Source: Gammaproteobacteria bacterium (GTDB lineage Bacteria > Pseudomonadota > Gammaproteobacteria > Steroidobacterales > Steroidobacteraceae). Taken from it: a stretch of 34,161 bases of DNA. The translations under genes were made by a program, and so were the position numbers. Below, one piece after another: positions 9,250-16,646 of the stretch (position 1 is its first letter; every line of letters begins with the position of its first letter). A model generated the notes under the pieces. That model saw only the letters and a list, made by a program, of their open reading frames with translations. It made no database searches and was not told the DNA's origin. Where the stretch lies: the NCBI GenBank assembly GCA_003137095.1, contig PLET01000092.1, forward strand, positions 19,125 through 53,285, in the 5' to 3' direction.

Positions 9250-10188
9250 TCAGTTGATGACCAGGTTGGCCGGGTCGGCGGGCACCTTGATCATGCCCTG
9301 CGCGAGCAGGGTGTCGGACCAGTATTTCACGTCGTTCAAGGGTACCTGAAGCCTGAGGGTCGGCAGGGTTACGGAGGCGATCACGTCGGGGGGCAATCTC
9401 GTGGCCTTGGCGAGGATCTGGCGGGCGCTTTCCGGATTCTTCTCGAGGTAGACGGCCGCATCGGCCAGGGCTTCGCGAAAAGCCTTGATGGTGGCCGCAT
9501 TGCTCCTCGCCCACGATCGGGTGGCCGAGTAATAGATCGCGAACAGGCCGTCCGGCATCTCGGTCACGAAGGGCGACACCAGGTGGCCGGTCCCGGCCTT
9601 GAGGATGCGGTCGAAGAATGGCTCGACCACCAGCACCGCGTCGACGTTGCCGGATTTCAGAATGTCGCTGCTCTGCGCCAGCGGCACCTCCACGAAATTG
9701 ACCTTCTTGTAGTCCACGCCATGCTCGGTCAGCCAGCGGCGAAACAGCACCTGCATGAAGGCGCCGATGCCCGGCACGCCGACGCGTTTGCCCTCGAAGT
9801 CCTTCGGCGTCCCGATGGTCACCCCGGTGCGCGCGACCACGCCGCCGCCATCCCGGGTGTGCACGTTGTTCACGGCTCCGCCGGCGATCACGACCACGTC
9901 AAGGCCGCCTCCGGACGCCTGCAGAAAGACGGGCGGCGTGGTGCCGCCGATCTGAATGCTGCCGCCGACCAGGGCGGAGGGGATGGTGGAATTCAACGCG
10001 ATCAGCACCAGCTTGACGTCGAGTCCGTGTCGGGCAAACAGGCCCTGATCCCTGGCGACGAACAATCCCGTGAAGCTGATGGTGTTGGTATAGCCGACGC
10101 TGAGCTGCGTGGCGGCTTGCGCCGCGACGCCGACACCGGCCAATGCCATCATGCCGGCCCAAGTCCAGGGCGAGAGAATACGTCTCAT
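9250..10188 (-). CDS. Periplasmic substrate-binding protein of the ABC importer (SsuA/TauA/NMT1-like), copy 1
   Basis: 312 residues with a signal peptide ending near GVAAQA, then the SsuA/NMT1-type fold starting LSVGYTNTISFTGLFVARDQG. Family landmarks are the RHGLDV strand and the hinge region KDFEGKRVGVPGIG. It is first in the four-gene importer operon and lies directly downstream of the 37-bp regulatory block at 10216-10252. The ATG at 10188 is preceded by a purine-rich ribosome site (AAAGGCAGGGTGGGG region). It is a close paralogue of the binding protein at 21111-22046, sharing VLIALNST, KDFEGKRVG and MQVLFRRWL among many strings. The ligand is unknown. Confidence 0.93.
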   Translation of the reverse strand: MRRILSPWTWAGMMALAGVGVAAQAATQLSVGYTNTISFTGLFVARDQGLFARHGLDVKLVLIALNSTIPSALVGGSIQIGGTTPPVFLQASGGGLDVVVIAGGAVNNVHTRDGGGVVARTGVTIGTPKDFEGKRVGVPGIGAFMQVLFRRWLTEHGVDYKKVNFVEVPLAQSSDILKSGNVDAVLVVEPFFDRILKAGTGHLVSPFVTEMPDGLFAIYYSATRSWARSNAATIKAFREALADAAVYLEKNPESARQILAKATRLPPDVIASVTLPTLRLQVPLNDVKYWSDTLLAQGMIKVPADPANLVIN

Positions 10189-10215
10189 GGGTCCCCACCC
10201 TGCCTTTCAAACGGC

Positions 10216-10252
10216 ACCATGCCGATTATCAACTTTTTTGTCAACAATATTG
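10216..10252 (-). promoter_or_regulatory. Conserved promoter/operator block, copy 1 (importer operon)
   Basis: First of three 37-bp copies. On the plus strand it contains GATTATCAAC, then TTTTTTG and TCAACAATATTG. The core TTGTCAACAA at 10238-10247 is a TTGT-N2-ACAA palindrome, a pattern typical of GntR/FCD-family operators. Read on the minus strand, the core contains TTGACA, a perfect -35. With a 17-bp spacer it is followed by CATGGT (10216-10221), a weak -10. That would put transcription start near 10209, about 20 bases before the binding-protein ATG. A second near-match, TTATCAACT, lies 12 bp from TTGTCAACA, so two regulator dimers may bind one face of the helix. The block lies between divergent genes and may also affect the cupin gene. 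Confidence 0.8.
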
Positions 10253-10317
10253 ATAAATCGAATTGAGACAGACACACTAGGATTGAATCATCGAATTCAT
10301 CCGGGGAGAGTTCAGAT

Positions 10318-10863
10318 ATGGGCGGCAATGTTCGACGCGTGGTCACGGGACACGACGCAGACGGCAAGGCGATCATCATTTCCGACGGCATCACGCCGGT
10401 GGTGTTCGAAATCCCGCAGCGGCCCGGATATTCCGCCAATGAGGTGTGGGTGACCAACAGCATGCCGGCGCAGATCAATCAGCCCGGCGAGCCCACCCAG
10501 CGTACCCGCACCCTCGAGCCGCCGCCCAACGGCACCTTGTGCCGTATCGTCGTCCATCCGCCCGAATCCACGTGGATTCACAAAGTGGATCGGGCCGCCG
10601 CGAAGGCTGCGTTCGCGGCCTACGGCTCCTCGCACGCCTCCACCGCCGAAGAGGACAACCCGCCGCATCCCTTCATGCATCGGACCAAGACCGTCGATTA
10701 CGGCATCGTCCTGTCGGGCGAGGTGTATCTGGTGCTCGACAAGCAGGAGACACTGCTCAAAGCCGGCGACGTGGTGGTTCAGCGCGGCACCAACCATGCC
10801 TGGTCGAACCGTTCCAACGAACCGTGCCGCATGGCGTTCATCCTGGTCGACGGCGCCTGGTGA
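10318..10863 (+). CDS. Cupin-domain protein
   Basis: Single-domain cupin of 181 residues with an extended N-terminal part. Cupin motif 1 is a variant: His121 in HRTKTVDYGIVLSGEV, with Asp127 in place of the usual second His. Motif 2 is GDVVVQRGTNHAWSN with His160 and Asn164. This form is found in small cupins beside aromatic- or organic-acid catabolic genes; the fold can act as a dioxygenase, isomerase or small-molecule sensor, and no specific activity is assigned. The ATG at 10318 has GGGGAGAG upstream. A possible promoter is TTGAGA at 10263-10268 with AATCAT at 10286-10291 (17-bp spacing). It is divergent from the importer operon across regulatory block 1. Confidence 0.85.
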   Translation: MGGNVRRVVTGHDADGKAIIISDGITPVVFEIPQRPGYSANEVWVTNSMPAQINQPGEPTQRTRTLEPPPNGTLCRIVVHPPESTWIHKVDRAAAKAAFAAYGSSHASTAEEDNPPHPFMHRTKTVDYGIVLSGEVYLVLDKQETLLKAGDVVVQRGTNHAWSNRSNEPCRMAFILVDGAW

Positions 10864-10876
10864 GTTCCCGGCGGCA

Positions 10877-12016
10877 TTATCGCTGATTGCTGAAGATGAT
10901 GGTGCCGGCGGCACCAAACATGTCGCCGTTGCCGTGGCATACCGAAATCCTGGCGCCGGACACCTGCGCGGGCGCGATGCCGCGCATCTGCCGAACGCTC
11001 TCCTGCAGCGCATACATGCCGTACATCCCCGAATGCATGTAGCTCAGGCCGCCGCCATTGGTATTGACGGGCAACTTGCCCCCGGGCGCGGTGTTGCGGT
11101 TGGCGATGAACTCGCCGGTTGCCTCAGGCGGCATGAAGCCGAGGTCGCACAGCCCGTACAGCGGCAAATGTGCGAATGCGTCGTAGATCATCAGATGATC
11201 AACGTCGCGCGGGGTGATGCCCGCCTCGCGGAACGCCTGCGCGCCGGACACGCGCCATGCGCGCGAGCTGTTGAAGGATTCCATCTGGCTGACCACCGGC
11301 GTCTCAACGCTCTCGCCGGTGCCGAGAACGTACACCGGCTTGTGCGGAAAATCCGCGGCCCGGTCGGCGCTGGTCAATATCAGCGCACCGCCGCCGTCGG
11401 TCACCAGGCAGCACTGCAGGATCCTCAACGGATAGGCGATCATGCGCGAATTGAGCACCGCTTCGACCGTGAGCTTGTCCTTGTAGCTGGCGCGCGGATT
11501 CTTCGCAGCCCACTCGCGCTGCACCACCGAGACCATCGCCAGCTGCTCCTGCGTGATGCCGTAGGTCTTCATGAAACGCAGCAGCGGTATCGGGAATTGA
11601 GTCGGCCTGCCGTTGGTTCCGTAGGGTGCCTCGAATTGGCCCTCGAAATTATCGGCGCGCACCGACCGCGGCGGCTTGCCGATCAGCGACCGGCCGCTCT
11701 CGCCATGCGTGATGAGCACGGTTTTGCACAGTCCGGTTTCGATCGCCGCCGCCGCGTGCCGCACGTGAATCATGAAGGAACAGCCGCCGACGTGCGTGCC
11801 ATCCACCCAGGTGGGCGTTATGCCGAGATAGTGCGCGAGCTGGGTCGGCGTCTCGGCGGCGCACGCCAGGCCGTCGATGTCGCCGGGCTTGAGGCCGGCA
11901 TCCGCCAGAGTGTTCAGGGCCGCATCGGCATGCAGCTGGATCTGCGACATGTCGGGAATGACCCCGAGGCGCGTGGTTTCCGCCGCCCCGACCACGGCCA
12001 CCTGGTTGCGGCGCAT
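10877..12016 (-). CDS. Thiolase-like protein (SCP-X/Ltp2-type lipid-transfer thiolase family)
   Basis: 379 residues of thiolase fold. It belongs to the branch annotated 'acetyl-CoA acetyltransferase' or 'lipid-transfer protein', whose members usually pair with a DUF35 Zn-ribbon protein; the DUF35 gene is immediately upstream with a one-base gap. The nucleophile region reads THVGGCSFMIHV (Cys79, then Ser), and the C-terminal catalytic loop reads CHGNGDMFGAAG rather than the classical thiolase CxGGG loop. It may therefore be a CoA-ester C-C lyase or retro-aldolase rather than a normal beta-ketothiolase. The ATG at 12016 is preferred over a GTG at 12025. It is last in the operon starting with the enolase-superfamily gene. 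Confidence 0.88.
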   Translation of the reverse strand: MRRNQVAVVGAAETTRLGVIPDMSQIQLHADAALNTLADAGLKPGDIDGLACAAETPTQLAHYLGITPTWVDGTHVGGCSFMIHVRHAAAAIETGLCKTVLITHGESGRSLIGKPPRSVRADNFEGQFEAPYGTNGRPTQFPIPLLRFMKTYGITQEQLAMVSVVQREWAAKNPRASYKDKLTVEAVLNSRMIAYPLRILQCCLVTDGGGALILTSADRAADFPHKPVYVLGTGESVETPVVSQMESFNSSRAWRVSGAQAFREAGITPRDVDHLMIYDAFAHLPLYGLCDLGFMPPEATGEFIANRNTAPGGKLPVNTNGGGLSYMHSGMYGMYALQESVRQMRGIAPAQVSGARISVCHGNGDMFGAAGTIIFSNQR

Positions 12017-12017
12017 G

Positions 12018-12428
12018 TCAGGCACCGGCCGGGCGAAACACCGGCAACGTGATCGTGTCGTCGAGCTTCTGGAACGCGACTTCGAGCGCCATGTCGAGCA
12101 CCAGAGCCTCCGGAGTCTGGGGACAATCGATGATGTTGGTCATCAGTCGCGGACCCTCCGCCAGTTGCACCACCGCAATCGCATAGGGGGCGGTGAACCC
12201 GGGGGCCGCGCGATGATTGATGATGTAGCTGTAGAGCGTCGCCTTGCCGCTCGCCGCGAACACTCTGACGCCGCGCGAACCGCAAGCCGGGCAGAAGGGT
12301 CGCGGCGGAAAGTACGCCTTGCTGCACGCCTGGCAGCGTTGCAGCCGCAGCTCGCCCGCGGCTGCGCCGTCCCAATAGTGCTGAGTTTCGGGTGTGGGCA
12401 GCGGTTTGGCGCGCGCCGAGTCGTTCAT
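12018..12428 (-). CDS. DUF35/OB-fold Zn-ribbon protein, partner of the thiolase-like protein
   Basis: 136 residues. The N-terminal rubredoxin-like zinc ribbon has two Cys pairs, in RCQACSKAYF and FCPACGSRG. The C-terminal half is the OB fold with the usual YSYIINHRAAPGF and PYAIAVVQL strands. Proteins of this type form complexes with Ltp2-like thiolases and are needed for their activity or substrate presentation, as in steroid side-chain aldolases. Start ATG at 12428, 11 bases after the aldehyde dehydrogenase stop. Confidence 0.92.
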   Translation of the reverse strand: MNDSARAKPLPTPETQHYWDGAAAGELRLQRCQACSKAYFPPRPFCPACGSRGVRVFAASGKATLYSYIINHRAAPGFTAPYAIAVVQLAEGPRLMTNIIDCPQTPEALVLDMALEVAFQKLDDTITLPVFRPAGA

Positions 12429-12439
12429 GGCCGGCCTCG

Positions 12440-13876
12440 CTAAGCCCGAACCCGATGCACGAATTTTTCGTTCAGGAAGTCGCGAATGCCCTCGATGCCG
12501 CCCTCGCGTCCGTAGCCGCTTTGCTTGATGCCGCCGAACGGAGCCTCCGGCGTGGCCACCGCCACGGTGTTCACGCCGATGACGCCGGCCTGAAGCTCGG
12601 ACGTGACCGCGTCGATGGCGTTCCCTGAACGCGAAAACACGTAGGCCGCAAGGCCGAATTCGACCTCGTTGGCGCGGGCCACGGCTTCCTCGGGACTCTT
12701 CACCGGCACGATGGCCGCGATCGGCGTGAACGGCTCCTCGTGCAGGATGGTTGCATCGGGCGACAGATTCGTGAGTATGGTCGGCTCGAAGAAATAGCCG
12801 TGATTCAAACCGCCGGGACGGCCGCCGCCGCACGCCACCTTGGCACCCTTGGCGCGCGCATCCGCGACCAGACGCTGCGCCCTTTGCAGCTGCCGGCCGG
12901 TGGCAAGCGGACCCATTTGCACGCCGTCCTCCATGCCGTTGCCGACCTTCATGGCGCTCGCCAGCTTGGTCATCTGATCGGTGAAGGCACCCGACACGGA
13001 TTCGAGCACGAAGAAGCGGCTGGGTGCGCTGCAGACCTGTCCGGCGCAGCGCATGCGCGCGGTGACCGCCGCAGCCGCCGCCTTGCCGATATCGGCATCC
13101 TCGAGCACGATGAACGGTGCGTGGCCGCCGAGTTCCATGGTCAGCCGCTTGACGGTCTGTGCGCTCTGTTGCACCAGCAGCTGCCCCACGCGTGTGGAGC
13201 CGGTGAAGCTCACCTGACGCACGATCGGATTGGCCATCAGCGGCTCAACCACGGCCTGCGGCGAACCGAACAGCAGATTGACGGCGCCCGGCGGCAGCCC
13301 CGCATCATGGCAGCAGCGCACCAGCGCGGCCACGCACGCGGGCCCCTCCTCGGCGGGCCGCACGATGACCGTGCAGCCGGCGGCGAGAGCCATGGAGATC
13401 TTGCGGGTGGCGAGAATCACCGGGTAATTCCAGGCCGCCAGCGCCAGCACCACGCCGACCGGTTCGTGCGAAACCTCGAAGCGGCTGCCGGGCAGGCGTC
13501 CTTCGCGGAAATATCCGCCGAGGCGCCGGGCCTCCTCGGCCGCCCATTCGAAATACTCGGCGCAGGCCGTCACCTCGAGGCGCGATTCGAGTCGCGTCTT
13601 GCCGATTTCCAGGGTGACCAGCGTCACCAGATCCTCCAGGCGCTCGCGGATCAATGCGCCGATGCGGCGCAATATGAGCGATCGATCCCAGGGCGTGGTC
13701 TTGCGCCAGATCTCGAAGGCACGCTGTGCGGCCTGCACGGCGGCGCTCACCTCCTCCGGTCCGCTCGACGGGGAGGAGCCGAGCACCTCCTCCGTGGCCG
13801 GATTGATGACATCGATGCGCGGCGCCGCGGTCTTCGGGATCTCGATGCCGTTGATGAAGAGATTGGCTTGGTACAT
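12440..13876 (-). CDS. NAD(P)-dependent aldehyde dehydrogenase (semialdehyde dehydrogenase-like)
   Basis: 478 residues, standard length for the ALDH superfamily. Catalytic Cys292 (GQVC), general-base Glu258 (MELGG) and Asn160 (AAWNYP) are in place with family spacing. Two departures stand out: the cofactor-binding Lys of the KPAE motif is Arg183 (VRPAEEGP), and the Asn before AGQVC is Cys287 (RCAGQVC). The C-terminal EAPFGGIKQSGYGREGG is canonical and resembles succinate-semialdehyde and other 2-oxo or semialdehyde dehydrogenases. In this operon it would plausibly oxidise the aldehyde released by the HpcH/HpaI aldolase, or a later semialdehyde. The next gene in the operon follows after 11 bases. 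Confidence 0.93.
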   Translation of the reverse strand: MYQANLFINGIEIPKTAAPRIDVINPATEEVLGSSPSSGPEEVSAAVQAAQRAFEIWRKTTPWDRSLILRRIGALIRERLEDLVTLVTLEIGKTRLESRLEVTACAEYFEWAAEEARRLGGYFREGRLPGSRFEVSHEPVGVVLALAAWNYPVILATRKISMALAAGCTVIVRPAEEGPACVAALVRCCHDAGLPPGAVNLLFGSPQAVVEPLMANPIVRQVSFTGSTRVGQLLVQQSAQTVKRLTMELGGHAPFIVLEDADIGKAAAAAVTARMRCAGQVCSAPSRFFVLESVSGAFTDQMTKLASAMKVGNGMEDGVQMGPLATGRQLQRAQRLVADARAKGAKVACGGGRPGGLNHGYFFEPTILTNLSPDATILHEEPFTPIAAIVPVKSPEEAVARANEVEFGLAAYVFSRSGNAIDAVTSELQAGVIGVNTVAVATPEAPFGGIKQSGYGREGGIEGIRDFLNEKFVHRVRA

Positions 13877-13905
13877 GGCTCAGCTCCGTTCGATTCGGGA
13901 AGCGT

Positions 13906-14685
13906 TCATGAGGTGCTCTTGACTTCCTGCAGCAAAGATTCGCTGCGCCGGGCGACGATGGCGCCATCGGCGCCGACGGCGATGAACGAGAACCCGGCCT
14001 GCAGCCAGGCGCGCGCATCCGCCGGCACGAAATTCAGCAGACCGGGCGCCTTGCCGGTCTTGAGTATCATGCCCAGCGCCTTGGTGATCATTTCCTTCAC
14101 CTGCGGCAGCGTGGCCTTGCCGACCAGACCCATGCTCGCCGACAGGTCGCTCGGTCCGATGAACAGTCCGTCGATTCCGTCCACCGCGGCGATCTCCCCG
14201 ATGGCCTCGACCCCCTTGAGCGTCTCGATCTGCACCACGATGCAGATGTTCTCGTGGGTGTTCTCGAAATAATTCGTGATGCGGTTGAAGTTGCTGGCGC
14301 GGGTGTTGCCGGCGGCGCCGCGCATGCCGAGCGGCGGATAGCGCGTGGCGGCGACCGCGGCGCGCGCCTCCTCGGCCGACTGCACCAGCGGCACCATGAA
14401 GGATCGCACGCCGAGATCCAGCAGACGCTTGAAGACGACCGGATCGTTCCACGGTAGCCGCACCATGACCTCCGCCGTGCCGCCCTTGGCGGCGCGCAGA
14501 TGGTGCACCACGCTGCTCAAGTCGATGCAGTTGTGCTCGAGGTCGAGCAGCAGCCAGTCGTAGCCCGTTCCAGCCACGATTTCCGTGGCCATGGGGCTGT
14601 CGAGCGACAGCCACAGGCCGTACTGTTTCTTGCGCTCGCGCAGGTTGTGCTTGAATACATTGGGAACGGCTTGTACTTCCGGCAT
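13906..14685 (-). CDS. HpcH/HpaI family aldolase (2-oxo-3-deoxy acid aldolase type)
   Basis: 259-residue class II pyruvate aldolase that reversibly cleaves 4-hydroxy-2-oxo acids or 2-keto-3-deoxy-sugar acids to pyruvate and an aldehyde. Catalytic His51 (LDLEHNC), Arg76 (MVRLPW), and metal ligands Glu154 (VQIE) and Asp180 (FIGPSD) are present, with the family strings YPPLGMRG and PSDLSASMG. The start ATG at 14685 directly follows the TAA of the enolase-superfamily gene. This tight pairing suggests the enolase-type dehydratase makes the 2-keto-3-deoxy acid that this enzyme cleaves. Specificity (for example 2-keto-3-deoxy-L-rhamnonate or 5-keto-4-deoxyglucarate) cannot be assigned. Confidence 0.93.
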   Translation of the reverse strand: MPEVQAVPNVFKHNLRERKKQYGLWLSLDSPMATEIVAGTGYDWLLLDLEHNCIDLSSVVHHLRAAKGGTAEVMVRLPWNDPVVFKRLLDLGVRSFMVPLVQSAEEARAAVAATRYPPLGMRGAAGNTRASNFNRITNYFENTHENICIVVQIETLKGVEAIGEIAAVDGIDGLFIGPSDLSASMGLVGKATLPQVKEMITKALGMILKTGKAPGLLNFVPADARAWLQAGFSFIAVGADGAIVARRSESLLQEVKSTS

Positions 14686-15807
14686 TTAGCCTCTCCAGGG
14701 CGACAGCGCGTAACGCTCCACCGCCTGATCGTTGAAATTGAAACCCAGGCCGGGCTCCTGCGGGAGCAGAATCCTACCCTCTTTTATCTGCACCTGCTTG
14801 TCGAGCAGGCGGCGGAAATTGAGCACCTGATCGTCCGCGAAGTACTCCACGTACCGCGCGTTCGGGATGGCCGCCACCAGGTGCGCATGCAGATCGTGGA
14901 ACCAATGCGGGCACAGGGTGACTCCGAAGCTCGCGGCCGTGGCGGCGATGCGCTTGAATTCCGTGACGCCGCCGCAAACCGCGGCATCGGTCTGCAGGAT
15001 GGCGGCGCCGCCGGCCTGCAGGAGCTGCTTGAAGCGCCAGCGCCCGACCTCGATCTCCCCGGTGGCCACCAGTACCGAGGTGCTGCCCGCGAGGCGGGCG
15101 TGGTTTTCGATGTCGTCCGGGCTGAAGGGCTCTTCGATGAAATACGGGTCGTACTTCTCGAACATCCGCACAAAACGCAGCGCAGTCGGCAGATCGGACC
15201 ACGCATTGTTGGCATCGAGCATGAGCAGGGGATCCGGCCCGATGCGCTCGCGCACCGCCGCGATGCGGGCCTCCTCGCCGCGCAGATCGAGCTTGCCGAC
15301 CTTCATCTTGACGGCCTGGAAGCCGCCGTTGACATACGCCTGCATTTCGTCCGCCAGCTTCGCCGGGGTCTTGCCGTCCAAATAATAGCCGCCGCTGGCA
15401 TAGGCGGGGACGCTGTCGCTGACGGCGCCGAGAAACCGATACAGCGGCAGTTTGGCGGCCCGGGAATTTCGGTCCCAGAGCGCGATGTCGAGGGCGCTGA
15501 TGGCCCGCATCACCGTGCCGGCGCGCCCCTGCAGCAGCGTCTCCTGATACATCTCGCCCCACAATCCTTCGACGCGATAGGGGTCCTGGCCCAGCAGCAC
15601 GGGGGCCAGCAGGCTCGTGACGATCTCCGGGAAAATGCTGCCGCCCGAGCTGCCGACGTAGCAGAAGCCGATGCCCTTGAAGCCGTCATCGCCAGAAACC
15701 TCGACGATCCCGTAATGCCGCTCCTTGACGAGACGACTGGCGAAGGAGGTCGCGGAATCCAGGGGTATGCTGATGGCGCGCGCACGAACCGCGGAAATCT
15801 TGGACAT
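14686..15807 (-). CDS. Mandelate racemase/muconate-lactonizing (enolase superfamily) protein, probable acid-sugar dehydratase
   Basis: 373 residues with the N-terminal capping domain and C-terminal TIM barrel. Base residues Lys167 and Lys169 form the KMK motif; metal ligands are Asp198 (LMLDANNAW), Glu225 (FIEEP) and Glu251 (ATGEIE). A His-rich strand, CPHWFHDLHAH (His301, 304, 307), supplies the acid partner, as in dehydratases of sugar acids. The ATG at 15807 has AGAAAGG about ten bases upstream; a longer GTG reading from 15870 was discarded because it lacks homologous sequence and would begin at the predicted transcription start. It is first in the five-gene operon behind regulatory block 2 and next to the GntR gene. 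Confidence 0.92.
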   Translation of the reverse strand: MSKISAVRARAISIPLDSATSFASRLVKERHYGIVEVSGDDGFKGIGFCYVGSSGGSIFPEIVTSLLAPVLLGQDPYRVEGLWGEMYQETLLQGRAGTVMRAISALDIALWDRNSRAAKLPLYRFLGAVSDSVPAYASGGYYLDGKTPAKLADEMQAYVNGGFQAVKMKVGKLDLRGEEARIAAVRERIGPDPLLMLDANNAWSDLPTALRFVRMFEKYDPYFIEEPFSPDDIENHARLAGSTSVLVATGEIEVGRWRFKQLLQAGGAAILQTDAAVCGGVTEFKRIAATAASFGVTLCPHWFHDLHAHLVAAIPNARYVEYFADDQVLNFRRLLDKQVQIKEGRILLPQEPGLGFNFNDQAVERYALSPWRG

Positions 15808-15875
15808 ATTGGTGCAGCCTTTCTTTTGATGTAACGTGGTGCGCTGCGGCAGTTGTCTGCCGAGGCCCACTTGCC

Positions 15876-15912
15876 ACCATGTAGATTATCAACTCTTTTG
15901 TCAACAATATTG
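15876..15912 (-). promoter_or_regulatory. Conserved promoter/operator block, copy 2 (enolase operon and gntR)
   Basis: Second copy of the 37-bp block. The palindromic core TTGTCAACAA is at 15898-15907. On the minus strand TTGACA is followed after 17 bp by CATGGT (15876-15881), predicting a start near 15869 and a leader of about 60 bases before the enolase-superfamily ATG. This is the only copy next to the regulator gene itself, so it offers both repression of the enolase operon and autoregulation. Confidence 0.82.
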
Positions 15913-15925
15913 GCAGAATGATCAT
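15898..15925 (+). promoter_or_regulatory. Possible gntR promoter overlapping the operator core
   Basis: TTGTCA (15898-15903) as -35 and GATCAT (15920-15925, four of six matches) as -10, separated by 16 bp. The -35 is the operator palindrome itself, so regulator binding would block its own promoter. A start near 15932 leaves about 34 bases of leader before the chosen ATG at 15966. Pattern match only. Confidence 0.35.
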
Positions 15926-15965
15926 CGGAGCTTATGATGGTCGGGGCGGAACCTTAGGATCTGCC

Positions 15966-16646
15966 ATGTCGAAAAACGAGAATACGATCGGCGCCGCGGA
16001 CATCGCGGCCACATTGGAGGAGGAAATCGCGCTCGGACATCTGGCGCCACGGGAGCGGCTGGTCGAGGAGGAACTCGCCGAACGCTTCCACGTCAAGCGC
16101 CACGTCATCCGCCAGGCGCTGCTCGATCTGGACGCCATGGGCATCGTGGTGCGCCAGCCCAATCGCGGCGCCGCCGTCAAGGACTTCTCCGCCTCCGAGG
16201 TCGAGAATCTGTATCTGGTGAGGACCCTGGTCGAGACCTGCGCAGGCAAGCTGATTCCGATGCCGGCTCCGCCGCGCCTGATCGAGGCCTTGCTGCAGAT
16301 CCACGAGCGGCATTGCGCGGCCGCGAATCGCGGCGACCTGCGCCAGGTGTTCAGGGAAAACCTGATTTTTCACAAGACGCTGTTCGCCGCCTGCGGCAAC
16401 ACAGCGCTCACCGAAGTCATCGAGCAGCTGCACTTCAAGACGCATGCCATCCGCTCCTACAGCGTCGGCGATCCGCAGATTCTGGCGAGCGTGCGCGCGC
16501 AGCACGAGCGCATGATCGCGCTGCTGCAAACCACGCAACGCGACGAATTCGTGGCCCTGCTGGACCAGCACATCCAGCCGGCCAAGAACGCGTATCTGCA
16601 ACAATCCCGCCATCAAGCATCGCGCACTACGACGAACCCGCGTTGA
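15966..16646 (+). CDS. GntR family transcriptional regulator, FCD (FadR) subfamily
   Basis: 226 residues. The N-terminal winged helix-turn-helix spans about residues 10-73 (RLVEEELAERFHVKRHVIRQAL) and the FCD ligand-binding domain about 77-210. FCD metal-site candidates are Asn122 and His126 (ENLIFHKTLF), His170 (AQHERM) and His192 (DQHIQPAK), so it probably senses a carboxylate through a bound metal. The ATG at 15966 is preferred over one at 15918: it has AGGA upstream and begins the family-typical helix, and the earlier one would sit at the predicted -10. It is divergent from the enolase operon, and its 3' end overlaps the convergent SDR gene by 20 bases. It is the obvious candidate to bind all three 37-bp blocks. 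Confidence 0.92.
   Translation: MSKNENTIGAADIAATLEEEIALGHLAPRERLVEEELAERFHVKRHVIRQALLDLDAMGIVVRQPNRGAAVKDFSASEVENLYLVRTLVETCAGKLIPMPAPPRLIEALLQIHERHCAAANRGDLRQVFRENLIFHKTLFAACGNTALTEVIEQLHFKTHAIRSYSVGDPQILASVRAQHERMIALLQTTQRDEFVALLDQHIQPAKNAYLQQSRHQASRTTTNPR

Noticed and set aside
10226-10256. Inverted repeat TTATCAA / TTGATAA spanning regulatory block 1
   Set aside because: The right arm is not kept in copies 2 and 3 (TTGGCAG, TTGGTGA), so it is not the conserved operator element.
10901-10915. Six-base-stem hairpin (GGTGCC-GGC-GGCACC) after the cupin gene
   Set aside because: It lies within the thiolase-like coding sequence and has no T tract; too short to call a terminator in GC-rich DNA.
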